A program made the translations under genes and the position numbers. This document shows positions 15,666 to 24,056 of a DNA stretch of 64,000 nt, in pieces (within the stretch, counting starts at the first letter, position 1; the number at the start of each line of letters is the position of its first letter). The notes below the pieces were generated by a model. That model saw only the letters and a list, made by a program, of their open reading frames with translations. It was not told the origin of the DNA and searched no databases. This DNA comes from Achromobacter agilis (GTDB taxonomy: Bacteria; Pseudomonadota; Gammaproteobacteria; Burkholderiales; Burkholderiaceae_B). The stretch covers positions 248,001 to 312,000 of the forward strand of contig NZ_UFQB01000005.1 in assembly GCF_900496965.1 (NCBI RefSeq), given 5' to 3'.

Positions 15666-16885
15666 TGAGAGCCGTGGAGTTATTCGCGGGAGCCGGGGGG
15701 CTGGCAATGGGCGTAAGCCTGGCGGGCTTTAGGTCTCTGGCCGTGGTGGAATGGGACAAATGGGCCTGCGATACCGTGCGGGAGAATCAACGTCGCGGCT
15801 ACCCATTGGTTTCTGGCTGGCCCCTGAGCGAAGGAGACGTACGCGCGGTGGATTGGTCCTCCATCCCGCAAGACATCGAGCTATTGGCGGGCGGCCCTCC
15901 CTGCCAACCCTTCTCGATGGGAGGGAAGCACCAGGCCCATGACGACAAACGCGATATGTTCCCCGCCACGGTGCAAATCGTGCGTGGACTCCGGCCCAAG
16001 ACCTTCATCGTGGAAAACGTGAAAGGCCTCACGCGCTCGAGCTTCGCGAATTACTTCGAGTACATCAAGCTGCAGTTGGAATTCCCGGAGGCGCCACGCC
16101 AAGAAGGGGAATCTTGGTTTGACCATTTGATGCGCTTGCAGACCGAAAAGACGAGCGGCCGCATGCATGAAACTGGGCTCACCTACAATGTGACCGCGAC
16201 CCTCGTGAACGCGGCGGACTACGGCGTGCCCCAAAAGCGGGAGCGTGTTTTTATCGTGGGTACCCGCTCGGACCTCGGTATCGACTGGCATTTCCCCGAG
16301 GCGACTCACAGCGAAGACGCTCTCATATATTCTCAATGGGTATCCGGCGAGTACTGGGAGCGTCACAAGATCGCGAAGCGGGATCGTCCTATGCAGCCCG
16401 CCAAGCTGGCCAAGCGTATCCAAGCACTTACCACCAAGCCTCCCACGACCTTGCCTTGGCGTACGGTGCGCGATGCCATCGCCGATTTACCCGACCCACG
16501 ATCACGCGCGGCCGCCAACGTCCGTGACCATAAGTTCCAGGATGGTGCCAAGGTCTACCCTGGGCATACCGGAAGCCCGTTAGACCAACCCGCGAAGACC
16601 ATAAAAGCCGGCGATCATGGCGTGCCGGGTGGCGAAAATATGATGGTGCTAACCGATGGTAGCGTGCGTTACTTCACCGCGCGCGAGACGGCGCGCATTC
16701 AAACATTTCCGGACGGCTACGTTTTTCATGGTTCATGGACGGAAACCATGCGTCAACTGGGCAATGCCGTGCCTGTGGCGCTTGGACGCATCGTCGCGTC
16801 GTCTGTAGCCGAGGCGTTGATCCGCAGCGAACTGCACCGCATTCAAGCCAATATGGACGCAAACAAGAAGAAATCGGCCGCATGA
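15662..16885 (+). CDS. DNA (cytosine-5-)-methyltransferase of a type II system
   Basis: A 407-residue C5 methyltransferase. Motif I is ELFAGAGGLAMG (6-17) for AdoMet, motif IV GGPPCQPFS with the catalytic Cys near residue 81, motif VI ENVKG (~117), motif VIII QKRERVFIVG, and motifs IX/X end in RQLGNAVPVALG. The region between VIII and IX is the target-recognition domain. It overlaps vsr by ATGA at its start and the endonuclease gene by ATGA at its end, so the three genes are translated together. It should methylate the endonuclease site; by association with an Eco29kI-type enzyme that may be CCGCGG, which is inferred. Confidence 0.95.
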   Translation: MMRAVELFAGAGGLAMGVSLAGFRSLAVVEWDKWACDTVRENQRRGYPLVSGWPLSEGDVRAVDWSSIPQDIELLAGGPPCQPFSMGGKHQAHDDKRDMFPATVQIVRGLRPKTFIVENVKGLTRSSFANYFEYIKLQLEFPEAPRQEGESWFDHLMRLQTEKTSGRMHETGLTYNVTATLVNAADYGVPQKRERVFIVGTRSDLGIDWHFPEATHSEDALIYSQWVSGEYWERHKIAKRDRPMQPAKLAKRIQALTTKPPTTLPWRTVRDAIADLPDPRSRAAANVRDHKFQDGAKVYPGHTGSPLDQPAKTIKAGDHGVPGGENMMVLTDGSVRYFTARETARIQTFPDGYVFHGSWTETMRQLGNAVPVALGRIVASSVAEALIRSELHRIQANMDANKKKSAA

Positions 16886-17556
16886 AGAACAAATCCCACA
16901 CAGCGGAAATCATCCCTTTCAATCCGCTGGATAAAAAGAATCTAGGAGCCAGTGTCGCCGAGGCACTGGTAAGCCAACCAGCTCATCCATTAGGCGCGAT
17001 AACGTCTTTTTTTGGCGCTGGTATCTACGCGATTTACTATCATGGCGACCACGCGGCCTATGGTCCGATTTCCAAGCCGAATCAAGTAGACACGACCAGC
17101 CCAAGCATCCCAATTTACGTCGGCAAGGCCGTACCGCAAGGCGCGCGCAAGGGCAAGATAATGCCCGACCCCACCAGGTCGAAGGCACTGTTTAGCCGCT
17201 TGCAGGAACATGCCGAATCCATCCAAGCGACCGAAACGCTTAGCATTGACGATTTCACGTGTCGTTATCTGGTGGTGGATGAGATTTGGATCCCCCTGGG
17301 TGAATCCCTGATGATCGCTAAGTTCTCCCCACTGTGGAATCTAATAGTGGAGGGTTTTGGAAACCACGATCCTGGCGCCGGTCGCTACAACGGTCTTCGC
17401 CCGCGGTGGGACACGCTTCATCCCGGACGAGCGTGGGCGCTGAAGTGCAAGGAACGCAGCGAATCCGAAGCCGAGATTGCGTGCGAGGTAAGGAACCACC
17501 TCGCCAACACGGTGTTGCCGGAAACTCCGCACTTTGTTGGTCGTCATGACCTTTAG
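16882..17556 (+). CDS. Eco29kI-family GIY-YIG restriction endonuclease
   Basis: A 224-residue type II endonuclease. The GIY-YIG nuclease core shows as FFGAGIYAIYYHG (GIY at 47-49) and PIYVGKAVPQGARKG (YVG at 79-81), with the conserved Arg and His in LFSRLQEHAESI and the metal-binding Glu in LGESLMIAKFSPLWN. These match Eco29kI, which cuts CCGC/GG; the same specificity here is a prediction. It is the last gene of the vsr-methyltransferase-endonuclease operon. The operon is followed by about 85 bp without features and then the module's right arm. Confidence 0.92.
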   Translation: MKNKSHTAEIIPFNPLDKKNLGASVAEALVSQPAHPLGAITSFFGAGIYAIYYHGDHAAYGPISKPNQVDTTSPSIPIYVGKAVPQGARKGKIMPDPTRSKALFSRLQEHAESIQATETLSIDDFTCRYLVVDEIWIPLGESLMIAKFSPLWNLIVEGFGNHDPGAGRYNGLRPRWDTLHPGRAWALKCKERSESEAEIACEVRNHLANTVLPETPHFVGRHDL

Positions 17557-17642
17557 CGCGTCATTTCGATAACCGCTCTATTAGAGATTTCACGTGTCCG
17601 CGATGAAGACCGATTCGGTCATGCCAACGTTGGGGTCGCTCA

Positions 17643-17750
17643 GGTACAGTACAGGTACAGTGACCGGTTTTCACCGATTTCACGAAATTGCGCTAACCCA
17701 TTGATTTTAAATTTTATTTAGCTGTATCAACTTGCTCTAAGCTTCGCGCA
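17643..17750 (+). repeat. Right arm of module B (homologous to 14244-14351)
   Basis: Begins with the same 23 bases as the arm in module A and lies at the same 141-bp distance from its core repeat. The stretch 17557-18001 holds this arm, core repeat 3 and a terminator; I see no gene in it. Confidence 0.72.
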
Positions 17751-17783
17751 ACTTACCTAGACAAGCACCTTCGCACGCCAACG

Positions 17784-17834
17784 CAAAATCCCCCACCGCA
17801 AGGCGTGCCGGTTCGATTCCGGCCCTGGGAACCA
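17784..17834 (+). repeat. Attachment-site direct repeat 3 (diverged)
   Basis: A copy of the tRNA-Leu 3' part from CAAAAT to ACCA with three substitutions. Two of them fall in the acceptor strand (CCCTGGGA instead of CCCCGGGC), so this copy could not pair with the present tRNA 5' end. It marks the right boundary of the island. Confidence 0.8.
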
Positions 17835-17840
17835 GAATTA

Positions 17841-17877
17841 AAAAAGCCGTTGACGTTCGCCGTCAACGGCTTTTTTT
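17841..17877 (+). terminator. Hairpin terminator after core repeat 3
   Basis: Stem GCCGTTGACG/CGTCAACGGC, loop TTCGC, seven T after it and five A before it. It is related in sequence to the tRNA-Leu terminator at 9775, and it may be the original or a sister terminator displaced by the insertions. Confidence 0.8.
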
Positions 17878-18001
17878 CTCGACCTTGGCACAGACCACCT
17901 AGACGGTTTTCAGTCCTGTACACAGCCTCGCGCAGCCTCATCGGCACGCGTTCACTGATACCCCTTCGCCGCCTCGGCGCAAACCCAAGCGGCAGAATCG
18001 G

Positions 18002-18991
18002 TCAATTAACAGTCACGCCCGCCTGGCGCACCACATCGCCCCACAAAGAAATCTCCTTGACGATCTGATCGCGAAAGGCCTGCGGACTGCCTGGCGCGGC
18101 TTCTTCCCCGGTTGCCTTGAGACGGTCGACCATTTCGGGCGTCACGACGGCCGCATTGATCGCGGCGTTGAGCTTGGCCTGCACCTGCGGCGGTACGCCC
18201 TTGGGCGCGATGATGCCGTACCACACCGTTACGTCGTACGGCACGCCGGCCTCGCGCACCGTGGGGATATCCGGCGCCGAGGACACCCGTTGCGGTAGGG
18301 TCACGGCCAGCACCTTCAGGCGCTTGTCCTCGCGGTAGGGCAGCGTGGAGCCCGCCGTGGTCAGCATCGCGTTGACCTGGCCAGAGACGGTGTCCGTCAG
18401 AGCCGGGGCGGATCCCTTGTAGGGTATGTGGACCATGGAGATACCGGCCGTCTTCAAGAAGGCTTCCATCGCCAGATGCGATATCCCGCCCGTGCCCGAC
18501 GAGGCATAGGTCAGGCCGCCCGGTTTCTTCTTGGCCAAGGCCACCAGTTCGCCCAGGCTGTCCACCGGCACGCTGGGATTGACCGACACGAAGAAAGGCG
18601 CGCGCGCGATCATGCCGATCGGCGTCATGTCTTCCACCGGATCGAATGGCAGCTTGTACAGGCTGGGATTGACGGAATAACTATTGGAAATCAAGGTCAG
18701 GGTGTAGCCGTCGGGCGCTGCCTTCAGGCCCTGCTCCACGCCCAGCTTGCCGCCCGCGCCTGGGCGGTTCTCCACCACCACGGGCTGTTTCAGGCCATCG
18801 GACAGCACCTGCCCGAGGAGACGCGCTATCCCGTCATTGCCGCCTCCGGCGGCAAAAGGCACGATCAGCTTGATCGGCTGCGAAGGATAGTCGTCCGCAT
18901 GCGCGTTGGGAACCGATGCGGCAAACGCCGCGGCAGCCAGCGTCATCCCCAGTACCGCCCTGCCCAGTTTGGCGCCGGATAGCATTGCCAT
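18002..18991 (-). CDS. Bug/TctC-family substrate-binding protein
   Basis: A 329-residue exported binding protein. The signal peptide ends at VPNAHA, followed by YPSQPIKLIVPFAAGGGNDG, VVENRPGAGGKLGVE and the IPYKGSAPALTDTVSGQV block of the Bug family. The ATG at 18991 is preceded by AAGGAGGAGA, an excellent ribosome binding site. It is the last gene of the minus-strand catabolic operon, 217 bp behind the DapA-type gene, so it may be partly independent. No tctAB genes are near. The ligand is probably related to the sugar acid or keto acid handled by the operon, which is inferred from position. Confidence 0.92.
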   Translation of the reverse strand: MAMLSGAKLGRAVLGMTLAAAAFAASVPNAHADDYPSQPIKLIVPFAAGGGNDGIARLLGQVLSDGLKQPVVVENRPGAGGKLGVEQGLKAAPDGYTLTLISNSYSVNPSLYKLPFDPVEDMTPIGMIARAPFFVSVNPSVPVDSLGELVALAKKKPGGLTYASSGTGGISHLAMEAFLKTAGISMVHIPYKGSAPALTDTVSGQVNAMLTTAGSTLPYREDKRLKVLAVTLPQRVSSAPDIPTVREAGVPYDVTVWYGIIAPKGVPPQVQAKLNAAINAAVVTPEMVDRLKATGEEAAPGSPQAFRDQIVKEISLWGDVVRQAGVTVN

Positions 18992-19208
18992 GTTTGTCTC
19001 CTCCTTGATCGGCCGCTGTGCGGCGGCCACGCTAAATGGTGAAAGGCGTCAGACTATAAACTTAACGAGTGAAGTTGTAAGCCGGTGCCTTTCTTTCGGG
19101 ATCTCCTCGCGCGCGTTGAACGGCGCTTTTAATGTTGTATGCCAAGCCTGGAACGCAACTGGATTTTTTAGCGCGGCATCTTTCCGGAACTGCTCCCGAC
19201 CTTCCCCG

Positions 19209-20138
19209 TCACCTGCCCCAGCGCAGCACCAGCGGATCCAGCCGGCGGGCGGTGGCCAGCAGCCCCTTGCGGGTTTCGGGATGCAGCGCCGGCCACGGAT
19301 GCCGCGGGGCGTCGCAGTCGATGACGCCTCCTTCCTTCATCAATGCCTTGGCCGCCAGAAAGCCAGCTTGCCTGTTTTCGTAGTTGATCAGGGGCAGCCA
19401 GGCCTGGTATTGGGCGAAGGCCCGGTCATGGTCGCCGTTGCGGTGGGCTTCGATGATGGGCTTGATGCCGTCGACGAAACCGCCGCCCGTCATCGAGCCG
19501 GTGGCGCCCGCGTCGAGGTCCGCGAGCAGCGTAATGCCCTCTTCGCCATCCCAAGGGCCTTCGATGGCGTCGCCGCCGAGTTCGATGAGTTCGCGCAGCT
19601 TGCCTGCGGCGCCCGCCGTCTCCATCTTGAAGTACGAGACGTGCTCGATCTCCCGGGCCATACGGGCAAGAAATGCCGGCGACATGGGGGTTCCGGCCGC
19701 CGGCGCATCCTGGATCATGATGGGGATGTTCAATGCATCGGACAGGCGCGCGTAGAACTCGTGGATCTGGGCCTCGCCCACGCGGAAGGTTGCTCCGTGA
19801 TAGGGCGGCATCACCATTACCATGGCCGCGCCCATCTCCTGGGCGCGGCGGCTGCGTTCGATGCATAGCCGGGAGCTAAAGTGGCTGGTCGTCACGATCA
19901 CCGGAACGCGCCCATCGACGGTTCCCAGTACATGGCGGGTCAGGACTTCGCGCTCGTCGTCGGCCAGCAGGAACTGTTCTGAGTAGTTAGCCAGGACGCA
20001 CACCCCGTCGGCGCCCGAATCGAGCATGAAGTTGACGCAGCGCTGCTGCCCCTCGAGATCGAGGGAGCCGTCCTCCTTGAAGATCGTCGGAACGACGGGG
20101 TAGATGCCGCGATGGCGAGGGTTCTTGTGTCGGGCCAT
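19209..20138 (-). CDS. Dihydrodipicolinate synthase (DapA) family lyase/dehydratase
   Basis: A 309-residue (beta/alpha)8 class I aldolase-fold enzyme. The Schiff-base lysine is Lys171 in VSYFKME. The motif that is GTTGE in DapA reads ANYSE (50-54), and the LYNVP segment with the catalytic Tyr reads IQDAP (142-146), with Gln at the Tyr position. So this is not lysine-pathway DapA; sugar-acid dehydratases and aldolases of this superfamily are better models, for example 2-keto-3-deoxy acid dehydratases. GGAGGAG lies seven bases before the ATG. It follows the UxaA-type dehydratase gene by 33 bp, so it plausibly acts on that enzyme's 2-keto-3-deoxy product. Confidence 0.85.
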   Translation of the reverse strand: MARHKNPRHRGIYPVVPTIFKEDGSLDLEGQQRCVNFMLDSGADGVCVLANYSEQFLLADDEREVLTRHVLGTVDGRVPVIVTTSHFSSRLCIERSRRAQEMGAAMVMVMPPYHGATFRVGEAQIHEFYARLSDALNIPIMIQDAPAAGTPMSPAFLARMAREIEHVSYFKMETAGAAGKLRELIELGGDAIEGPWDGEEGITLLADLDAGATGSMTGGGFVDGIKPIIEAHRNGDHDRAFAQYQAWLPLINYENRQAGFLAAKALMKEGGVIDCDAPRHPWPALHPETRKGLLATARRLDPLVLRWGR

Positions 20139-20171
20139 GAGGCTCCTCCGTGAACAATGGAAGTGGGCGGA

Positions 20172-21737
20172 TCAGGTAATGACGCTGATCTGCCAGGGAA
20201 CGAATTCTTGCTGTCCGTAGCCGTGAAGCTCGCTGCGCGACTGCTTGCCGGAGGCGGTTTCGAGCAAGCGCCGGAACAGTTCTTCGCCAAGTTCGGGGAT
20301 GCTGCGCGAGCCGTCCAGCACGCCGCCGCAGTCCAGGTCCATATCGTCGGCCTGCCGCTGCCAAAGCGCGGTGTTGGTGGCCAGCTTGAACGAGGGCGCA
20401 GGCGCGCAGCCGTAGGCCGAGCCGCGGCCGGTGGTGAAGCAGATGAGATTCGCGCCGCCTGCCACCTGGCCGGTGGCCGACACGGGGTCATAGCCCGGCG
20501 TGTCCATGAAAACCAGGCCGCGCGCGCGCACCGGCTCGGCATATTGGTACACCTCGATCAGGTTGGTGGAGCCTGCCTTGGCAATGCCACCCAGGGACTT
20601 CTCCAGCACCGTGGTGAGGCCACCCGCCTTGTTGCCGGACGAAGGGTTGTTGTCCATCGAGGCACCGTTGCGGGCGCAGTATTCCTCCCACCAGCGAATA
20701 CGCTCGACCAGCTTGCGGCCGATGTCGGGAGTTTGTGCGCGGCGGGTCAGCAGATGCTCGGCGCCATAGATTTCTGGCGTTTCCGACAGGATGGCGGTGC
20801 CGCCGTGCCGCACAAGCAGGTCCACGGCCGCGCCAAGCACCGGGTTCGCCGAAATGCCGGAGTAGCCGTCCGAGCCCCCGCATTGCAGGCCGATGCGCAG
20901 GTGGCTGGCGGCTACCGGTTGCCGCGAGACGGCGTTGGCCTGGGGCAGCATCTCGCGGATGAGTTCGATGCCGCGAGCGATCGTGCGCGTGGTGCCTCCG
21001 GTGTCCTGGATCGTGAAGGTACGCAGGTTGGGGCCATCGCTCAACCCCTGGGTGGCGAGCAGGCTGGGGATCTGGTTGGTTTCGCAGCCCAGGCCGATGA
21101 TGAGCAGGCTGGCGAAATTGGGATGGGTTGCGTATCCGCCCAGAGTCCGCTGAAGCATCTTCAGGCCATCGCCTGCTGCGTCCATGGCGCAACCGCTGTG
21201 GTGCGTGAGAGCCACGACGCCGTCGACGTTAGGATAGTCGGCCAGCGCTTGCGGATGAATGTCGCGGCGGAAATGGTCGGCGATGGCGCGAGCGACCGTG
21301 GCCGAGCAGTTGACGCTGGTCAGGATGCCGATGTAGTTACGCGTGGCCACCCTGCCGTCGGCACGGACGATACCCTGGAATGTGGCGGGCTCGACGGCCA
21401 TGACAGTGGGACGGGCGTCGGCGCCATGGGCGTAGTCGCGCGCAAAATCGCCGATGGACAGGTTGTGCGTATGCACGTGCTGTCCGGGGCGGATAGGCTG
21501 GGTGGCGAAGCCGATGATCTGGCCGTAGCGGCGCACGGCCTCCCCCTGCGCGATGCTGCGGGTCGCCATCTTGTGGCCGGGCGGGATCAGGCCCGCCACG
21601 GTCAGGCCTTCGCTGGCCACCGGCGTGCCGGCGATCATCTGATCCAGCACGACGACCACATCGTCTTGCGGGTGCAGCCGGATCACTCGCGCCGTGCCTC
21701 TCGATGGCTGCAGGTTTCCCGCATGGTTGCTGAGCAT
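20172..21737 (-). CDS. UxaA-family altronate/galactarate-type dehydratase
   Basis: A 521-residue enzyme with the fused layout of altronate dehydratase: an N-terminal SAF domain (residues ~15-95, VIRLHPQDDVVVVLDQM to HVHTHNLSIGDF) and the catalytic domain with GILTSVNCSATVARAIADHF, HHSGCAMD, GLGCETNQ, CGGSDGYSGISANP and TGRGSAYGCAPAPSFKLATN. These enzymes remove water from sugar acids and need a metal. The ATG at 21737 has AAGGAGA six bases upstream. It lies 17 bp after the binding-protein gene. The exact sugar acid is unknown. Confidence 0.9.
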   Translation of the reverse strand: MLSNHAGNLQPSRGTARVIRLHPQDDVVVVLDQMIAGTPVASEGLTVAGLIPPGHKMATRSIAQGEAVRRYGQIIGFATQPIRPGQHVHTHNLSIGDFARDYAHGADARPTVMAVEPATFQGIVRADGRVATRNYIGILTSVNCSATVARAIADHFRRDIHPQALADYPNVDGVVALTHHSGCAMDAAGDGLKMLQRTLGGYATHPNFASLLIIGLGCETNQIPSLLATQGLSDGPNLRTFTIQDTGGTTRTIARGIELIREMLPQANAVSRQPVAASHLRIGLQCGGSDGYSGISANPVLGAAVDLLVRHGGTAILSETPEIYGAEHLLTRRAQTPDIGRKLVERIRWWEEYCARNGASMDNNPSSGNKAGGLTTVLEKSLGGIAKAGSTNLIEVYQYAEPVRARGLVFMDTPGYDPVSATGQVAGGANLICFTTGRGSAYGCAPAPSFKLATNTALWQRQADDMDLDCGGVLDGSRSIPELGEELFRRLLETASGKQSRSELHGYGQQEFVPWQISVIT

Positions 21738-21754
21738 GGGATTCTCCTTGACGG

Positions 21755-22552
21755 TCAGCGTTGCATTTCGGCGGGCAAGGGCATGCCGAAGTAGCGCTGG
21801 TAGATCTCGTTGAACTTGCCGTTCTTCAGATTCGCCTCGACCCAGCCGTCGAGCCACTCCTTTAGTTCAGGGTCGTTCTTGCGCAACCCCACGGCGTAGG
21901 GATACGACTTCGCGATGAACTTGGGCACGATGTCGCGCGAGGGATTGGCCTTCTTGATAGCCGGCAGCACGCTTGGCGCGCCGACCAGGAAGTCCTGCTG
22001 GCCGGTGGCGACCGCGGTGTTCGTCGTGGCGTCATCCTCGTAGCGGACGATCTGCGCGCCGGGGATGTCTTTCAGGCCCCGGGTGAGTTCCTGGTCGCTG
22101 GTGGTTCCGCGCGTGACGGCGATCGTCTTGCCGGCAAGGTCGCTGAAGCTGGCGACCGAGGCCGAACCGGGCCCGGCGACAAGTACCGGAACCACCCCAT
22201 ACGGCGCGGAGTACGCAACGACCTTCTTGCGCTCCTCGGTAATGGAGAAGGACGCCAGCACCACGTCCACTTTTCGGCTCAGCAGGAACGGGACGCGGTT
22301 GGGGCCGTTGACCGGAACGATCTCCAGCGCGACGCCAAGGTCCTTGGCAAGCAATTGGGCCGCCTCGACGTCGGAACCCGTCTGGCGCGCTTGCCCATCC
22401 AGCATGCCGTATGGCGGCGCGCTGATGTCGACGGCCACGATGATTTTGTTGCGCTGTTTGATCGCTTCCAGGGTATTGGACCGGGCGGCGAAAGGCGCAG
22501 CCAGCAGGAGAGAAGCCGCAAAAGCGGCGAGGAACCGAGGCAAGGCTTTCAT
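21755..22552 (-). CDS. Amino-acid-type ABC transporter substrate-binding protein
   Basis: A 265-residue periplasmic binding protein of family 3 (SBP_bac_3). The signal peptide is MKALPRFLAAFAASLLLAAP with cleavage near FAARS. Mature hallmarks are IIVAVDISAPPYGMLDGQ, GSDVEAAQLLAKDLG, KVDVVLASFSITEERKK and AVGLRKNDPELKEWLDGWV. GGGAG precedes the start at 22552. It belongs to the transporter encoded just upstream. The family usually binds polar amino acids or related acids; linkage to the UxaA-type enzyme suggests an acidic sugar derivative. Confidence 0.93.
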   Translation of the reverse strand: MKALPRFLAAFAASLLLAAPFAARSNTLEAIKQRNKIIVAVDISAPPYGMLDGQARQTGSDVEAAQLLAKDLGVALEIVPVNGPNRVPFLLSRKVDVVLASFSITEERKKVVAYSAPYGVVPVLVAGPGSASVASFSDLAGKTIAVTRGTTSDQELTRGLKDIPGAQIVRYEDDATTNTAVATGQQDFLVGAPSVLPAIKKANPSRDIVPKFIAKSYPYAVGLRKNDPELKEWLDGWVEANLKNGKFNEIYQRYFGMPLPAEMQR

Positions 22553-22613
22553 AGGGAGTCTCCCAAGTGTTTTTAGTGGTGCAATGAGTGGTGGGCGGCC
22601 CGTTCCAGGGCGG

Positions 22614-23342
22614 CTACAGGCCGTTGGAAACGAACTGCTGCAGTTCAGCGGTACGCGGTTGGCACAGCATCTGGCCGTCGCCCTCCTCCCAGACGACGCC
22701 CTGGTGCATGAACAGGATCTGGTTGGCGACCGACTTGGCGAAGGCCATTTCATGAGTGACCAGGACCATGGTCATGCCGTCGCTGGCCAGGTCCTCGATA
22801 ACGCGCAGCACCTCGCCGGTCAGCTCCGGATCCAGCGCCGACGTGACTTCATCGAACAGCATCAGCTTCGGTTGCATCGCCAGCGACCGGGCAATGGCAA
22901 CGCGCTGCTGCTGCCCGCCGGAAAGCTGCTCCGGGTAGTAATGGGCGCGGTCCTGCAGCCCGACCTTGCCCAGCATCTGCATGGCCAGAGCCTGGGCCTC
23001 GGACGCAGCGATTCCCTTGACCTTCCGCGGCGCAAGCGTGATGTTCTGCAGCACCGTCAGATGAGGGAACAGGTTGTAGGCCTGGAAGACGATACCCACC
23101 TCCTGGCGCAGCGCCAGCAGGTCGACATTGCCCCGCTCCAGGGACCGGCCACAGACCTGCAGCTGGCCGCCCTGGATCTCCTCCAGCCCGTTGATGCAGC
23201 GCAATGCCGTGGTCTTGCCCGAGCCGCTGCGGCCGATCAGGGCGACCACCTGCCCACGCCCGACCGAGAAGCTGACGCCCTTCAGCACCTGCACATCGCC
23301 GAAGGACTTGTTGACCTGCTTGAAGCAAATGATCTCGTCCAT
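22614..23342 (-). CDS. Amino-acid-type ABC transporter ATP-binding protein (GlnQ-like)
   Basis: A 242-residue ATPase that powers the import system. Walker A is GRSGSGKTT, the Q-loop is [15 protein letters not shown], the signature LSGGQQQR, Walker [15 protein letters not shown] and the H-loop VTHEM. AAAGGAG lies eight bases before the ATG. It is placed between the second permease gene (37 bp) and the binding-protein gene (61 bp). Confidence 0.96.
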   Translation of the reverse strand: MDEIICFKQVNKSFGDVQVLKGVSFSVGRGQVVALIGRSGSGKTTALRCINGLEEIQGGQLQVCGRSLERGNVDLLALRQEVGIVFQAYNLFPHLTVLQNITLAPRKVKGIAASEAQALAMQMLGKVGLQDRAHYYPEQLSGGQQQRVAIARSLAMQPKLMLFDEVTSALDPELTGEVLRVIEDLASDGMTMVLVTHEMAFAKSVANQILFMHQGVVWEEGDGQMLCQPRTAELQQFVSNGL

Positions 23343-23379
23343 GAGACCGGTCTCCTTTGTTTGTTTTTCTGGTGTGCGC

Positions 23380-24024
23380 CTATGCGCGCTTCAGGCGCTT
23401 TTCCAATCGGTACGACAGCACCGACAGGGGGTAGCAGATGGCGAAATAGAGAACGGCCGCGATGCTGAACACCGCGAAGGGTTCGAACGTCGAGTTGTTC
23501 ACCACCCGTGCCGAATAGGTCAGGTCGAAGAAACCGATGACCACTGCATACGAGGAGTTTTTGACGATCTGCACCAGGAAGCCGACCGTGGGCGCGACAG
23601 CGATTCGCGCGGCCTGGGGCAGCACGACGTACCACACGCGTTGGAGCGGGCGCAGCGCCAGGCATTCGGCCGCTTCCCATTGGGTCTTCGAGACTGCCTG
23701 GATACAGGCCTTCCAGATTTCCGCGAGAAACGCGGCGGAATACGCGGTCATCGCCAGCCCGGCAGCCACCAGGCTCGGCAAGTCGTATCCAGCGATGCTG
23801 ATGCCGAAGTAGCAAAGAAACATCAGCACGGGCAACGGAATGCCCTGCACAAGTTGGATAAGGCCGCCCGTTATCACCCTCAGCAGGCGCCCGCCACGGC
23901 TGCGGGCAAGCGCCAGCGGCAGGCCCACCGCTGCCCCGCCCAGAAAGCCCATGGACGAAAGCAGCAAGGTCCAGCCAGCGCCCCGCAGGATGAACTGTAG
24001 TTGTTCGAGGGAAATGCCGAGCAT
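23380..24024 (-). CDS. Amino-acid-type ABC transporter permease 2
   Basis: A 214-residue inner-membrane permease with about five hydrophobic segments and the HisM/GlnP-type EAA loop (KTQWEAAECLALRPLQRVWYVVLPQA). The ATG at 24024 has AAGGAGCAGG just upstream. It forms a heterodimer with the product of the gene 32 bp upstream. Confidence 0.93.
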   Translation of the reverse strand: MLGISLEQLQFILRGAGWTLLLSSMGFLGGAAVGLPLALARSRGGRLLRVITGGLIQLVQGIPLPVLMFLCYFGISIAGYDLPSLVAAGLAMTAYSAAFLAEIWKACIQAVSKTQWEAAECLALRPLQRVWYVVLPQAARIAVAPTVGFLVQIVKNSSYAVVIGFFDLTYSARVVNNSTFEPFAVFSIAAVLYFAICYPLSVLSYRLEKRLKRA

Positions 24025-24056
24025 CGCCTGCTCCTTGGAGGGAGAAAGAGGAGGAT

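Larger units (their letters stand above)
14436..17834. mobile_element. tRNA-Leu integrated module B (about 3.4 kb), no integrase
   Basis: DNA between core repeats 2 and 3. It holds TTCCGC iterons at its left end, a gene of unknown function, a three-gene restriction-modification operon and a right arm homologous to that of module A. There is no integrase. The arrangement suggests a second insertion into an attachment site already occupied by another element of the same integrase family. Confidence 0.7.

Noticed and set aside
9712-17834. The three tRNA-derived repeats as a CRISPR-like array
   Set aside because: Copies are kilobases apart, match a tRNA gene and are not separated by short uniform spacers.
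18002-19030. The upstream start giving a longer N-terminus for the Bug protein
   Set aside because: The longer form adds a polar tail before the signal peptide, while the ATG at 18991 has an excellent ribosome binding site.
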